Of a stretch of 64,000 nucleotides of DNA, positions 24,497 through 32,964 are shown in pieces. Origin of the DNA: Pseudogracilibacillus sp. (GTDB taxonomy: Bacteria > Bacillota > Bacilli > Bacillales > Amphibacillaceae); the NCBI GenBank assembly GCA_026169815.1, contig JAPFDT010000033.1, positions 1 to 64,000 of the forward strand. Reading direction: 5' to 3'. Under the pieces are notes generated by a model. The model saw nothing but the letters and a program-made list of their open reading frames with translations, was not told where the DNA came from and did not search any database. A program made the translations under genes and the position numbers. Each line of letters begins with the position of its first letter. Within the stretch, counting starts at the first letter, position 1.

Positions 24497-27433
24497 TTAT
24501 TTAGTCGTCAGATGAACATAACCTGGACGGTTCCATTTACGTTCTACTTCAACACCATCTTGTGGATAACGCTTTTTATTACGTGGATTCGTTTTTGGCA
24601 ATGGATTACTGCCATCTGTACTGATAACTTCCATACGCACTTTTGTCTGTTTATATGCTGGAGTATTTGTACGTCCATCATATATAGGACCAGTTAGAAA
24701 GTTAATCGCCGACTCTTTTTCCACTGAGTTCATTGGTAGAAATAGTTCATTTTTCTGAACTCGATCTGTTACAAGCGCTGATAATTTCACTGCACCAAAT
24801 GGAGAAATGAGTCGAACAATCGCACCTGTTGCAATGCCACGCTCTTGTGCCAGTTCTGGAGATACTTCGACAAATATTTCGGGCACTTCAGATTGAATGC
24901 CTGTGGATTTATTCGTCAGATTTCCTTCATGGAAATGTTCTAACATTCTTCCATTATTAATATGAAGATCAAATTCCTCTGCAAAGGTAAATGGTTCTAC
25001 CCAATCAGATAAAGCAAATCGTGCCATTTTATCAGGAAAATCAAAACCATCTTCATATAGAAGTGGCGTACTTTCTCCATCATGACTACCCCACAAGAAA
25101 CTATTCCAGCCTTCTAATACATCATAATTTGCCTTACCAAAAATCGGCGCTAAACTTGCCATTTCTGAAAAAATATCGCTCGGTGAATCATATGTCCAAT
25201 TCGCACCTAAACGATTAGCAATCTCTTGAATGATCCACCAGTCTGGTTTCGAATCACCAAGAGTCGGTAATGCTTGATATAATCTTTGTACACGACGTTC
25301 TGTATTCGTAAATGTTCCTTCTTTTTCGAGTGAAGGTGCTGCTGGTAAAATAACGTCAGCATATTGAGCAGTTCTTGAGAAAAATATGTCTTGTACGACA
25401 AAAAAATCTAAATCAGATAATACTTTATCTACATGGTTAGCATCTGAATCTACTAACGCCATATCTTCCCCTACAAGGTACATTGCCTTCATTTTTCCTT
25501 CTTCAATCGATTGCAACATCCGAATATTATCTAGGCCAGGATTCTCATCAATTGTGACACCATAAGCAGTTTCAAACTTTTCACGAGCAGTTGCATCACT
25601 TACATGTTGATATCCCGGAAGCCAACCTGGGAGCGATCCCATATCACAAGCGCCTTGTACGTTGTTATGACCACGTAATGGATAAGCACCCGTCCCTTCA
25701 CGACGATAGTTACCTGTAGCAAGTAATAAATTTGAAATTGCAGCTGACGTATCAGAACCACCTGTATTTTGTGTAACACCCATTCCCCATAAAATACACG
25801 TTCCAGCTGCATCACGAATCATTTCTGCTATGTCGATGAGCGTAGTTTGGGAAATACCTGTTTTTTCTTCCGCATACTCTAATGTATATTTTTCTAGTAT
25901 TTCTTTATATTCCGTGAAAAAGTGAACATTGTCATCAATAAATGATTGATCATGCCAGTTTTGTTGAATAATATAATTTGTTACCGCCATTAACCAAACT
26001 TGATCTGTTCCTTGTTTCGGACGGACAAATGTATCGGATAACTCAGCCATTTCATTTTTACGAACATCGGAGACGATCAGTTTTTGACCGTGTAATTTAT
26101 GAGCACGTTTAATACGAGTTGCCAGTACTGGATGTGCTTCTGCAGGATTTGCCCCAATAATGATGACTAAGCCAGCTTTAGCAATATCCTTGATCGTACC
26201 AGAGTCTCCTCCCATTCCTACTGTACGCATTAAGCCATCTGTTGCAGGGGATTGACAATATCTCGAACAGTTATCCACGTCGTTCGTCTCAAACACTTGG
26301 CGAGCTAATTTTTGCATGAGGTAATTTTCTTCATTTGTCGTTTTAGACGATGAAATAAACCCAACTGAACCTGGACCATGCTCTGCTTGAATGCCACCTA
26401 ATCTTTCGGAAATGACAGTAAACGCCTCATCCCATGTCGCTTCTACAAACGAGTCTCCTTTACGAATGAGTGGTTTTGTTAGACGTTCTTCAGAATTAAC
26501 AAAATCCCAACCAAATTTCCCTTTAATACATGTTGATATTGCGTTTACAGGACCTTCACTTGGTTCGATTTTTAGGATATCGCGACCTTTTGTCCACACT
26601 TCAAACGAACAACCGACTCCGCAAAACGTACATACTGTCTTCGTCCTTTTCGTTCGAGTTTCCCGCATGGACGCTTCCATTTCAGAGACAGCTAAAATGC
26701 CACTATATCCCGGCTCAAGATATTTTACTAGATCAATCATCGGTTCTGTTAACTCGGATTCCATACCTGTCATAAATCCAGCATTTCCGATCATTGATTT
26801 TTCCATTAATGCATTACACGGACAAACTGTTACACAATGTCCACAACTAACACAGGAAGACTCATTAATTGGTACACCATCATCCCAGATGACAAGCGGT
26901 CGATCCGCTTCCCAATCGATCGATAATGTTTCATTTACTTGTAAATTCTGACATACTTCGACACACTGACCACAAGCAATACATTGATTCGGATCATAAC
27001 GATAAAACGGATGCGACATATCTACTTCACTAGTATCTACTTTAGGTGTGTATGGATATTTTTGATGTTCTATTCCCATCATATCAACAGTGTTATGTAC
27101 TTTACAATTTCCATTATTATTATCACACACTGTACAATACAGTAAATGATTTGCCAAAATTCGATCCATCGCCTCGGTTTGTGATGCTTTTGCTTGAGTA
27201 GATTGTAAGTTTACTTCCATTTGCGGTTGAACTTTTGTTGAACATGCTCTAACAAGCTCTCCATTTGCCTCAACTATACATGTATCACACGTTTCTATTG
27301 GGTCCACTTCAGGTAAATAACAAATTTGCGGATGCTCGATATGATGTTCATTTAATACTTCAATAATCATTGCATCTGGGCTTACGTCATATTCGACTTC
27401 GTTTATTTTTATTTTGAAAACGGAATCCTTCAT
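24497..27433 (-). CDS. fdhF: Formate dehydrogenase, molybdopterin catalytic subunit with N-terminal ferredoxin domains
   Basis: This 978-residue enzyme has the long YjgC/YrhE layout. A 2Fe-2S ferredoxin domain (about 1-80; CYLPEVDPIETCDTC) leads into a NuoG-like Cys/His loop and two 4Fe-4S motifs (CIACGQCVEVC, CVSCGHCVTVCPC). Next come TVCTFCGVGCSFEV for the cofactor-proximal cluster and the molybdopterin domains. The active-site residue is Cys, not selenocysteine (NCSRYCQSP near residue 390). It oxidises formate to CO2, probably with a soluble acceptor since no membrane subunit is linked. GGGAGG precedes the ATG. The preceding leader seems attenuated. Confidence 0.93.
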   Translation of the reverse strand: MKDSVFKIKINEVEYDVSPDAMIIEVLNEHHIEHPQICYLPEVDPIETCDTCIVEANGELVRACSTKVQPQMEVNLQSTQAKASQTEAMDRILANHLLYCTVCDNNNGNCKVHNTVDMMGIEHQKYPYTPKVDTSEVDMSHPFYRYDPNQCIACGQCVEVCQNLQVNETLSIDWEADRPLVIWDDGVPINESSCVSCGHCVTVCPCNALMEKSMIGNAGFMTGMESELTEPMIDLVKYLEPGYSGILAVSEMEASMRETRTKRTKTVCTFCGVGCSFEVWTKGRDILKIEPSEGPVNAISTCIKGKFGWDFVNSEERLTKPLIRKGDSFVEATWDEAFTVISERLGGIQAEHGPGSVGFISSSKTTNEENYLMQKLARQVFETNDVDNCSRYCQSPATDGLMRTVGMGGDSGTIKDIAKAGLVIIIGANPAEAHPVLATRIKRAHKLHGQKLIVSDVRKNEMAELSDTFVRPKQGTDQVWLMAVTNYIIQQNWHDQSFIDDNVHFFTEYKEILEKYTLEYAEEKTGISQTTLIDIAEMIRDAAGTCILWGMGVTQNTGGSDTSAAISNLLLATGNYRREGTGAYPLRGHNNVQGACDMGSLPGWLPGYQHVSDATAREKFETAYGVTIDENPGLDNIRMLQSIEEGKMKAMYLVGEDMALVDSDANHVDKVLSDLDFFVVQDIFFSRTAQYADVILPAAPSLEKEGTFTNTERRVQRLYQALPTLGDSKPDWWIIQEIANRLGANWTYDSPSDIFSEMASLAPIFGKANYDVLEGWNSFLWGSHDGESTPLLYEDGFDFPDKMARFALSDWVEPFTFAEEFDLHINNGRMLEHFHEGNLTNKSTGIQSEVPEIFVEVSPELAQERGIATGAIVRLISPFGAVKLSALVTDRVQKNELFLPMNSVEKESAINFLTGPIYDGRTNTPAYKQTKVRMEVISTDGSNPLPKTNPRNKKRYPQDGVEVERKWNRPGYVHLTTK

Positions 27434-27459
27434 GATGCTTTTTCCTCCCTTTTTTTGAT

Positions 27460-27512
27460 AAAAAAACCACCACGATCAAACCCACAACAAATATTGTGTG
27501 ATCATGGTGGAA
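27460..27512 (-). terminator. Terminator hairpin in the fdhF leader (candidate attenuator)
   Basis: CCACCACGATCA (27467-27478) pairs with TGATCATGGTGG (27499-27510) with a G-U pair. The minus-strand stem is followed by seven U residues, ending about 12 nt before the fdhF SD. There is no room for a promoter between hairpin and SD, so fdhF transcripts must read through it. Confidence 0.7.
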
Positions 27513-27625
27513 TAGTTTAATAGCAGGACTTGCTAGGATACCAATCCAGTCATATACAAAAATTGCACTTCCATTAGATAGATTTATAACAACACGTTAT
27601 TATAAATCCATCACCTATAATTATA
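27513..27625 (-). promoter_or_regulatory. fdhF leader with TATAAT -10 and two upstream hairpins
   Basis: A minus-strand TATAAT (27620-27625) would start RNA near 27612. The leader of about 180 nt then holds hairpin GATTTATAA/TTATAAATC (near 27578-27606), a short TAGCA/TGCTA hairpin (27521-27535) and the terminator. This is the layout of a metabolite- or protein-controlled attenuator. I cannot match it to the Moco motif by eye. Confidence 0.4.
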
Positions 27626-27663
27626 CATATATTACCACTAAAATTAATAAGAAGCAATGTGAA

Positions 27664-28746
27664 TTATGGAGTAATTTTCACTTTAAAAGAGTTAAATTCA
27701 ACTGGTTGACGAGCATCTTGTTTAAACTCTATTTCCTCTTCATTCTCATCTTCATCGAATTCTACACCGCCACCGTCAGTTGGAAGAGCTAAATATGGTG
27801 TAATCGTCACTTCGGTTACATCGGAATCAAGTGGATCAAATTGTTTGTTACTTGTATAAATCATGTCCTCTTTTACACGTTCGCCTGTGACTCCTCCTGA
27901 ATGACTCTTTATTTCATTCCCATCTTGATCTTCCATCTTAAACTCTATCCAACTTGCTCTGTCACGTCCTTCATCTACTAATTTAGCATCCTCGACACTG
28001 TTAAATGAGATACTAGCACCTGAAGCTCCATAAGCAAACTCTGTCACATTCAATTCGATTCCTTCAACCGTTTCTTCATGTTGAACTGGTATCGTTTCAA
28101 TATCATTTGCTTGATTAACAGGTGTTGAGAAATACCACTTTTCACCGTTTTCACCTTGTACTAATAATCCTAAATCAAATTCATTTGGCATCTCGTCTGT
28201 TACCGAAATTGTTTCAATAGCTGTACGAGACGTAGGTGATAATATTTCTTCCCCGTATGAACCCGAACCAGAACTTGGCACCCTTCCATCAATTGTAAAG
28301 TCTATCCCTGAACTAAAATATGCGTCATCCAACGCTTCCTCCGACTCCATTTTTAACCCGATCGTAATATTATTTTTATCATATAACACTTCATCTAACG
28401 TTACGGAAACGCCATTAATTGTCTTCGTTTCTCCGATTTGGTTTGTTAATCCTTTTTCTTGTGCTTGTTGTAAGCCAATTAAATCTGAATCTCCGAAAAC
28501 AGAACCGATAATAGGTATTTTAGATAAGTTACTTGCTACAACTGGTGATTGGTAGGAAATACCAAGTAATATTATAAAAGCAGCCGCAATACTGCATAAT
28601 ACATAAATCGAAGTACGTATTTTATTCCTTTTCTTAGCTTGATTACCTTGTTCCTTTTCAACTACCGCTTTTGCCACACCGAGCTGTATAGCCGTGCGTA
28701 CTTGTTCTTCTGGAAAATGATCATCTTTTTCATATTGATTTTTCAT
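27664..28746 (-). CDS. DUF4179-type anti-sigma factor
   Basis: The 360-residue protein has a short cytoplasmic N-terminus (1-47), one transmembrane helix (about 48-70) and a large extracytoplasmic domain of DUF4179/DUF5643 type. RsiV/YlaD-like anti-sigma factors share this plan. Its start overlaps the sigma gene by 17 nt, so it should hold that sigma factor at the membrane until a cell-envelope signal arrives. The external part starts with SPVVASNLSKIPIIGSVFGD, usual for the family. Confidence 0.85.
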   Translation of the reverse strand: MKNQYEKDDHFPEEQVRTAIQLGVAKAVVEKEQGNQAKKRNKIRTSIYVLCSIAAAFIILLGISYQSPVVASNLSKIPIIGSVFGDSDLIGLQQAQEKGLTNQIGETKTINGVSVTLDEVLYDKNNITIGLKMESEEALDDAYFSSGIDFTIDGRVPSSGSGSYGEEILSPTSRTAIETISVTDEMPNEFDLGLLVQGENGEKWYFSTPVNQANDIETIPVQHEETVEGIELNVTEFAYGASGASISFNSVEDAKLVDEGRDRASWIEFKMEDQDGNEIKSHSGGVTGERVKEDMIYTSNKQFDPLDSDVTEVTITPYLALPTDGGGVEFDEDENEEEIEFKQDARQPVEFNSFKVKITP

Positions 28747-29272
28747 TAAATGGATAACTCCTTTCTATTTCTGTTTTTAATAGCTTTCTCGCTCTTCGTA
28801 AATGTGTTTTTACTGTTCCTACAGGTTTCTCGACAATTTCTGATATATCTTTTATCGATAAATCATGGTAATAAAATAAAATGATTGACGTTTGATAAGA
28901 CGGATTTAATTTAGATAATGCCTCACGCACATAGGAAGTGTCTAATTCCTTTTCATCTTTCGTTTCTAGCTTTTTTAATAAAACGTCATCCTCATAGGGA
29001 ATCATTTTCTTCTGTTCACGTAATAATTTATAACATTCGCGAATGAGTATTCTAAATAACCATGTTGAAAAATATTCTGGTTGTCTCAATTGGTGAATGG
29101 ATAATAAAGCATGATACGACGTTTCTTGTATCGCATCTAAGGCATCTTCCTTAGTAGAAACATACTGTAACGCCTTGTAATAAAGCATTCTTTGTTCTAA
29201 AAAAAGTAATGATTCTAATGCTTCTGTATTTCCTTTGATTGCCTTTTTAACTGTTGTAATATTATGTTTCAA
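28730..29272 (-). CDS. RNA polymerase ECF-type sigma factor
   Basis: The 180-residue sigma factor has region 2 (ALQYVSTKEDALDAIQETSYHALLSI, about 35-60; STWLFRILIREC) and region 4 (SIKDISEIVEKPVGTVKTHLRRARKLL, about 135-162). The start is TTG at 29272 with GAGGAGGG upstream. It is paired with the overlapping DUF4179 anti-sigma gene. The target regulon is unknown. A palindrome ATGAAAC-N9-GTTTCAT (29304-29326) lies just upstream and its TGAAAC arms resemble ECF -35 elements. Confidence 0.9.
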   Translation of the reverse strand: MKHNITTVKKAIKGNTEALESLLFLEQRMLYYKALQYVSTKEDALDAIQETSYHALLSIHQLRQPEYFSTWLFRILIRECYKLLREQKKMIPYEDDVLLKKLETKDEKELDTSYVREALSKLNPSYQTSIILFYYHDLSIKDISEIVEKPVGTVKTHLRRARKLLKTEIERSYPFNEKSI

Positions 29273-29303
29273 TCAGTATTCCCTCCTCTCACCTATTAGA
29301 GTA

Positions 29304-29326
29304 ATGAAACGTATGAAAAGTTTCAT
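29304..29326 (-). promoter_or_regulatory. TGAAAC palindrome upstream of the sigma gene
   Basis: ATGAAAC and GTTTCAT are separated by nine bases and stand about 32-54 nt before the start. TGAAAC-like -35 elements drive autoregulated ECF promoters, but a CGTC-type -10 at 16-17 nt is not clear. Confidence 0.35.
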
Positions 29327-29332
29327 TTTAAA

Positions 29333-29385
29333 TAAAAAAATATGCTTTGATTTCGGAATCAAAACATACTTTTTAAGATATCGCT
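29333..29385. terminator. Bidirectional terminator between the hepT remnant and sigma gene
   Basis: A stem around TTTGATTTCGGAATCAAA with further pairs outside it is flanked by A and T runs on both sides. Confidence 0.65.
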
Positions 29386-29406
29386 ACTTTATTTTATTTA
29401 AAATCA

Positions 29407-29684
29407 CTATTTTTCAAATTGTAATATAATTGTAGTAAAACTTTTAAAATCATTAAGATGCTTATCTAAAATAACTTGTAAAATATCAAGATTCAAAGTT
29501 TGGTAATCATGAACTGCGATATTTCGAAAGCCAACCATATTCATTAATGACTGTGCCAAGTTCCTTTCTATAATATCTGCTTTGTATATTCCTCTAAATT
29601 CGCTTTGTCTCCGTCATATACTTCATTTGTTCGATTAATTCCTCGTTCAATTGTCCTTATTTTATTTAAGACAGTATCATCCAT
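29407..29684 (-). pseudogene. Remnant of a HepT-like HEPN toxin gene
   Basis: The frame from ATG 29684 encodes 39 residues (MDDTVLNKIRTIERGINRTN and on) and stops. After a frame change, the C-terminal part follows, with RNIAVHDY as the HEPN RNase motif RxxxxHxY and LDILQVILDKHLNDF. The middle of a normal HepT of about 135 residues is deleted. The RNase motif survives but the protein cannot be made in one piece. Confidence 0.75.
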
Positions 29685-29802
29685 CTCCAAAAACACTGCC
29701 CCTTATCTGCACCGCTTCAAGTAGTGCTGCACGTTGCTCATTTAATGATGCATACATACTATAGGCACGCATTCTTTGTCGATAAAATTCGTTTTCTAAC
29801 AT
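29677..29802 (-). pseudogene. C-terminal remnant of an MntA-like nucleotidyltransferase antitoxin
   Basis: A 41-residue frame (MLENEFYRQRMRAYSMYA and on) ends in a TGA that overlaps the hepT-like ATG, the usual mntA-hepT junction. The nucleotidyltransferase core GSxxxGxxxxxSDxD is missing, so only the C-terminus of the AMPylating antitoxin remains. Confidence 0.55.
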
Positions 29803-29996
29803 ATGAATCCTGCTTTTTTATATCATGCATTCATTCCAGTATTTCAAGCACGAACTTTTTGTTTATCGATCCCCATATATAGTTTCAGTATAACATGTAA
29901 ATACAATATTCAAACCTCTCTAAATTCACATGTTTTTAATCAAACACTCTCTTTTTTAACTCTTCTTTCACCCTATCTAAGTCCTAAGGCGTATAT
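29803..29996. repeat. Gene-free stretch with a MITE-like end (copy E)
   Basis: CAAGCACGAACTTTTTGTTT (29847-29866) resembles the terminal block of the repeat at 9387. The rest, up to the lia promoter, shows no gene. Confidence 0.35.
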
Positions 29997-30016
29997 AAAA
30001 ATACGTCTAGCGCTCA

Positions 30017-30045
30017 TTACTGATTGTGCGTTTATTGCCTACAAT
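30017..30045 (+). promoter_or_regulatory. Promoter of the liaIHFSR-like operon
   Basis: TTACTG (30017-30022), a 17-nt spacer and TACAAT (30040-30045) stand about 20 nt before AAAGGAGG of the first gene. An imperfect dyad GCGTAT-N6-ATACGT (29989-30006) just upstream is a candidate response-regulator site. Confidence 0.45.
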
Positions 30046-30074
30046 GAATATAAGATTCAGAAAGGAGGAAGCAC

Positions 30075-30440
30075 ATGAGACATTTCTTATTGTTTTTAGG
30101 TGGACTTGCTGCTGTAACAGTATTGATACTTAATTTAGGGCCTATGATTATACTTGGCGTCAGCATTTGTTTACTATATCTCATTTTTAAACAATTCGTA
30201 AAAGCATCATCAACAACTGCCAAAATCATTTGGATAGCACTTGGATTGATTGTCTTAACAATCAGTTTCTCTAATTTATACGCGCTGATTGCTGTTGTTG
30301 CCGTGTTTTTATTGTATTGGATTTATAAAAATTGGAATAAACAGGAACCAAGTATGCCAACTTCAACAGTCGAAGATAACTATGACCCTTTCATGAATTT
30401 TGAAAAGGAATGGCAAGAACTTTCTAGTAAAAAACTATAA
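30075..30440 (+). CDS. liaI: LiaI-like membrane anchor protein
   Basis: The 121-residue protein has three hydrophobic segments (about 5-22, 24-40, 50-88) and a soluble acidic tail ending in FEKEWQELSSKKL. In B. subtilis LiaI recruits the PspA-like LiaH to the membrane. The call rests on topology, length (126 in B. subtilis) and position before liaH, since the sequence itself is weakly conserved. AAAGGAGGAAGCAC precedes the ATG. Confidence 0.75.
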   Translation: MRHFLLFLGGLAAVTVLILNLGPMIILGVSICLLYLIFKQFVKASSTTAKIIWIALGLIVLTISFSNLYALIAVVAVFLLYWIYKNWNKQEPSMPTSTVEDNYDPFMNFEKEWQELSSKKL

Positions 30441-30457
30441 AATAAGGAGCGATTCTT

Positions 30458-31108
30458 TTGGAAAATATATTTACGAGAATTAAAAATTCAATTTCTGCAG
30501 ATATACATCAGTTTATGGATCAAAAAGAGGAGAAAAACCCAATAGCTGCTTTAAACAACTACTTGCGTCAATCAGAAGCAGAGAAGGAAAAGGTGAAAAA
30601 ATTACTAGAACGACATTATAAATTAAAAAAAGAATTCGCAAATGAATACGTTCTAGCTGAAGAACAAGCTGAAAAACGCCAGAAACAAGCAGATATTGCA
30701 AAAAAGGCTAATGAAGAAGAGTTATATCAGTATGCAACAAAAGAATTTGAAGAATACAACAGAAGGGCAAGTAGAATGAAAGTATCTCTTGAAAATACGG
30801 CTCATCAAATTGAACAATTAGAAGAAAAATATAAAGAAATGAATCATAAATTAAAAGACATGCACTTGAAACGAATGGAATTAATGGGACGAGAAAATGT
30901 TGCACGTACAAATCAAGAAATGAACCGTGTTCTTGAAGGTGATGGACAAAGTGCTTATAACAGATTTAATGAGTTAGAAAACTTTATCGATCGCATCGAG
31001 AAGCAAGTAAACAAGGCATATTACGAGAGTACTTTTGATCAAAGAATTGCTGAGTTAGAACGTGAAATAGATTTCGACAATTCCCAAGGGGGAAAAGGTA
31101 ATTTATAA
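30458..31108 (+). CDS. liaH: PspA/IM30 family phage-shock protein LiaH
   Basis: The 216-residue protein is nearly all coiled coil and starts with IFTRIKNSISADIHQFMDQKEEKNP, the PspA/LiaH opening. LiaH forms large ring or rod assemblies that stabilise the membrane under cell-wall antibiotic stress. It begins 18 nt after liaI with an AAGGAG SD and is TTG-started. Confidence 0.88.
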   Translation: MENIFTRIKNSISADIHQFMDQKEEKNPIAALNNYLRQSEAEKEKVKKLLERHYKLKKEFANEYVLAEEQAEKRQKQADIAKKANEEELYQYATKEFEEYNRRASRMKVSLENTAHQIEQLEEKYKEMNHKLKDMHLKRMELMGRENVARTNQEMNRVLEGDGQSAYNRFNELENFIDRIEKQVNKAYYESTFDQRIAELEREIDFDNSQGGKGNL

Positions 31109-31179
31109 GTGAAAGAATTCTCTATTAAAACATGTTATACTGAAAAAGGATAAGTTATAAACTATAAATAACTGAAATA

Positions 31180-31938
31180 TTGTCGGATACAAAGGGGGTT
31201 ATTTCCATATTTGATCGATTATCAACACAAACTGTTAATTGGATTTTAATTATTGGATTAATCCTCTTTGTGCTTGAAGTTTTATTTTTCCGGGGTGGTT
31301 TAATTATAACCGCCGTTCTGCTTGGATTTGCTACTTTCTTCGGTTATCGACACCGGACAAAAACGTGGGGAAAAGTCGTATTCTGGATAGGTGTTATAGG
31401 AGTAATTATTACAGTTTTAAATATGTTAGCTGTACGATTCCTAATTCTCGTCTTTATTATTTTATTTTTACTTGATTATAGTCGAAATAAAAACCAGACA
31501 TATATAATTCCTAAACAGAGTATGGAAGAAACTCCAGAGCAAGATGGCGTACTTGTCGACATCCACCCCATCTTTAAATCTATGATGCGTGGTAAACAAG
31601 AAACCCCAAAAAACGCCTACGAATGGCGAGATATCAATATCTTTAGTGGTATTGGTGATAAAGTTATTGATTTGAGTCAATCTATCACTGTAGATGATAC
31701 AACGATCATATCGATTCGTCATGGTATTGGCAATATAATTATTTATATACCTTATGATACGGAATTTATGATTCATCATAGCGCTGTCTTTGGGCGTGCC
31801 TATATTTTAAATAAACGACATGAACACTTGCTTAATCAACAATTATCTTATCAAACAGAAGATTATCCTCACGCACAAACACGCGTAAAAATTGTCACCT
31901 CTGTTTTTTCTGGGAATGTTGAGGTGAAACGCATATGA
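31180..31938 (+). CDS. liaF: LiaF-like negative regulator of the LiaRS system
   Basis: The protein of about 245-252 residues has two to four N-terminal helices (about 18-90) and a soluble C-terminal domain with the LiaF pattern (IFSGIGDKVIDLSQSI, GIGNIIIYIPYD, FGRAYIL, VKIVTSVFSGNVEV). LiaF keeps LiaS inactive without stress. The frame opens with TTG at 31180, but the only good SD (AAAGGGGG, 31191-31198) lies inside it, 8 nt before an ATA codon at 31207 and 2 nt before ATT at 31201. A rare start is therefore likely. The stop overlaps liaS. Confidence 0.87.
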   Translation: MSDTKGVISIFDRLSTQTVNWILIIGLILFVLEVLFFRGGLIITAVLLGFATFFGYRHRTKTWGKVVFWIGVIGVIITVLNMLAVRFLILVFIILFLLDYSRNKNQTYIIPKQSMEETPEQDGVLVDIHPIFKSMMRGKQETPKNAYEWRDINIFSGIGDKVIDLSQSITVDDTTIISIRHGIGNIIIYIPYDTEFMIHHSAVFGRAYILNKRHEHLLNQQLSYQTEDYPHAQTRVKIVTSVFSGNVEVKRI

Positions 31939-32951
31939 AAATTATATTACGCCATATCGTCTCAAGCCTTTTATTTATGACATTAACTGTGGGAATTGCT
32001 TTAAGCGTTACCTTCATTATATTTCCATTTGATAATTTTGGTGAACTTATAGACGCTAAGCTATTTAATGTCAATTATTTATATTTAATAGCTATCATTA
32101 TATTAGTTACTGGAACAATTCAAGGGATTATCAGCGGACTCCTAAGAAAACAACATATTAGTTATGTTGAAAGGCAACTTCGCCAACTATACGAAGGACA
32201 AGGACTTGTCGAAGAGGATTACAAGGATTTAAAGGAAATTGACAAACTAATAGAGAATGTACACTCCAAAATCACCCAACACATTGAACATGCGCAACAT
32301 TTGGCAACAGAACAAGCAAATGAAAGAGAAGCGAGTTTACAAGAGGTTGTTGTAGAAGAACGGAACCGGTTAGCAAGAGACCTGCACGATGCTGTTAGTC
32401 AACAATTATTTGCCGCTTCTATGATGATGTCAGCAATTAATGAGGCAGACTATGATATAACTCCTGAATTAGACCATCAAATGTCCATGGTTGAGAAGAT
32501 GATTCAGCAATCACAATTGGAGATGCGCGCATTACTGCTTCACTTACGCCCTGTTCAATTGAAAGGGAAACAACTTCAAGAAGGAATAGAGGATTTAATT
32601 TCTGAATTAATGTCAAGGCTACCCATTGAAGTAGACCATCAAATTGAAGAGTTCCCGATTGATAAAGGTATTGAAAATCAACTCTTCCGTATTTTACAAG
32701 AAGCTATCTCCAATACATTACGACATGCTGATGCAAAGTCAGTAAAAATCACCTTAATTAAGCGTGATGGATTTATTATTATGCGTATTGTTGATGATGG
32801 TAAAGGTTTTGAGATGACTGAGACAAATACTAGCTCATATGGTCTTGACACAATGAAAGAAAGAAGCGAGGACCTTGGTGGGGATTTTAAAGTAGTTAGT
32901 TTACCTAACAGAGGTACTCGCATTGAAGTCAAAATACCAACCATACAATGA
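31935..32951 (+). CDS. liaS: Sensor histidine kinase LiaS
   Basis: The 338-residue kinase has two transmembrane helices (about 8-30 and 45-68) with almost no extracellular loop (intramembrane-sensing type), then a HAMP-like linker. HisKA_3 holds the phospho-acceptor His151 in ARDLHDAVSQQLF, and the ATPase domain has NTLRHADAKS, VDDGKGF and GLDTMKERS. It starts in a 4-nt overlap with liaF and phosphorylates LiaR upon envelope stress. Confidence 0.92.
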   Translation: MKIILRHIVSSLLFMTLTVGIALSVTFIIFPFDNFGELIDAKLFNVNYLYLIAIIILVTGTIQGIISGLLRKQHISYVERQLRQLYEGQGLVEEDYKDLKEIDKLIENVHSKITQHIEHAQHLATEQANEREASLQEVVVEERNRLARDLHDAVSQQLFAASMMMSAINEADYDITPELDHQMSMVEKMIQQSQLEMRALLLHLRPVQLKGKQLQEGIEDLISELMSRLPIEVDHQIEEFPIDKGIENQLFRILQEAISNTLRHADAKSVKITLIKRDGFIIMRIVDDGKGFEMTETNTSSYGLDTMKERSEDLGGDFKVVSLPNRGTRIEVKIPTIQ

Positions 32952-32964
32952 ATGAGGTGAAAAT

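Noticed and set aside
27434-27625. Assignment of the fdhF leader to the Moco riboswitch family
   Set aside because: I could not recognise the conserved motif by eye; left as an unassigned attenuator.
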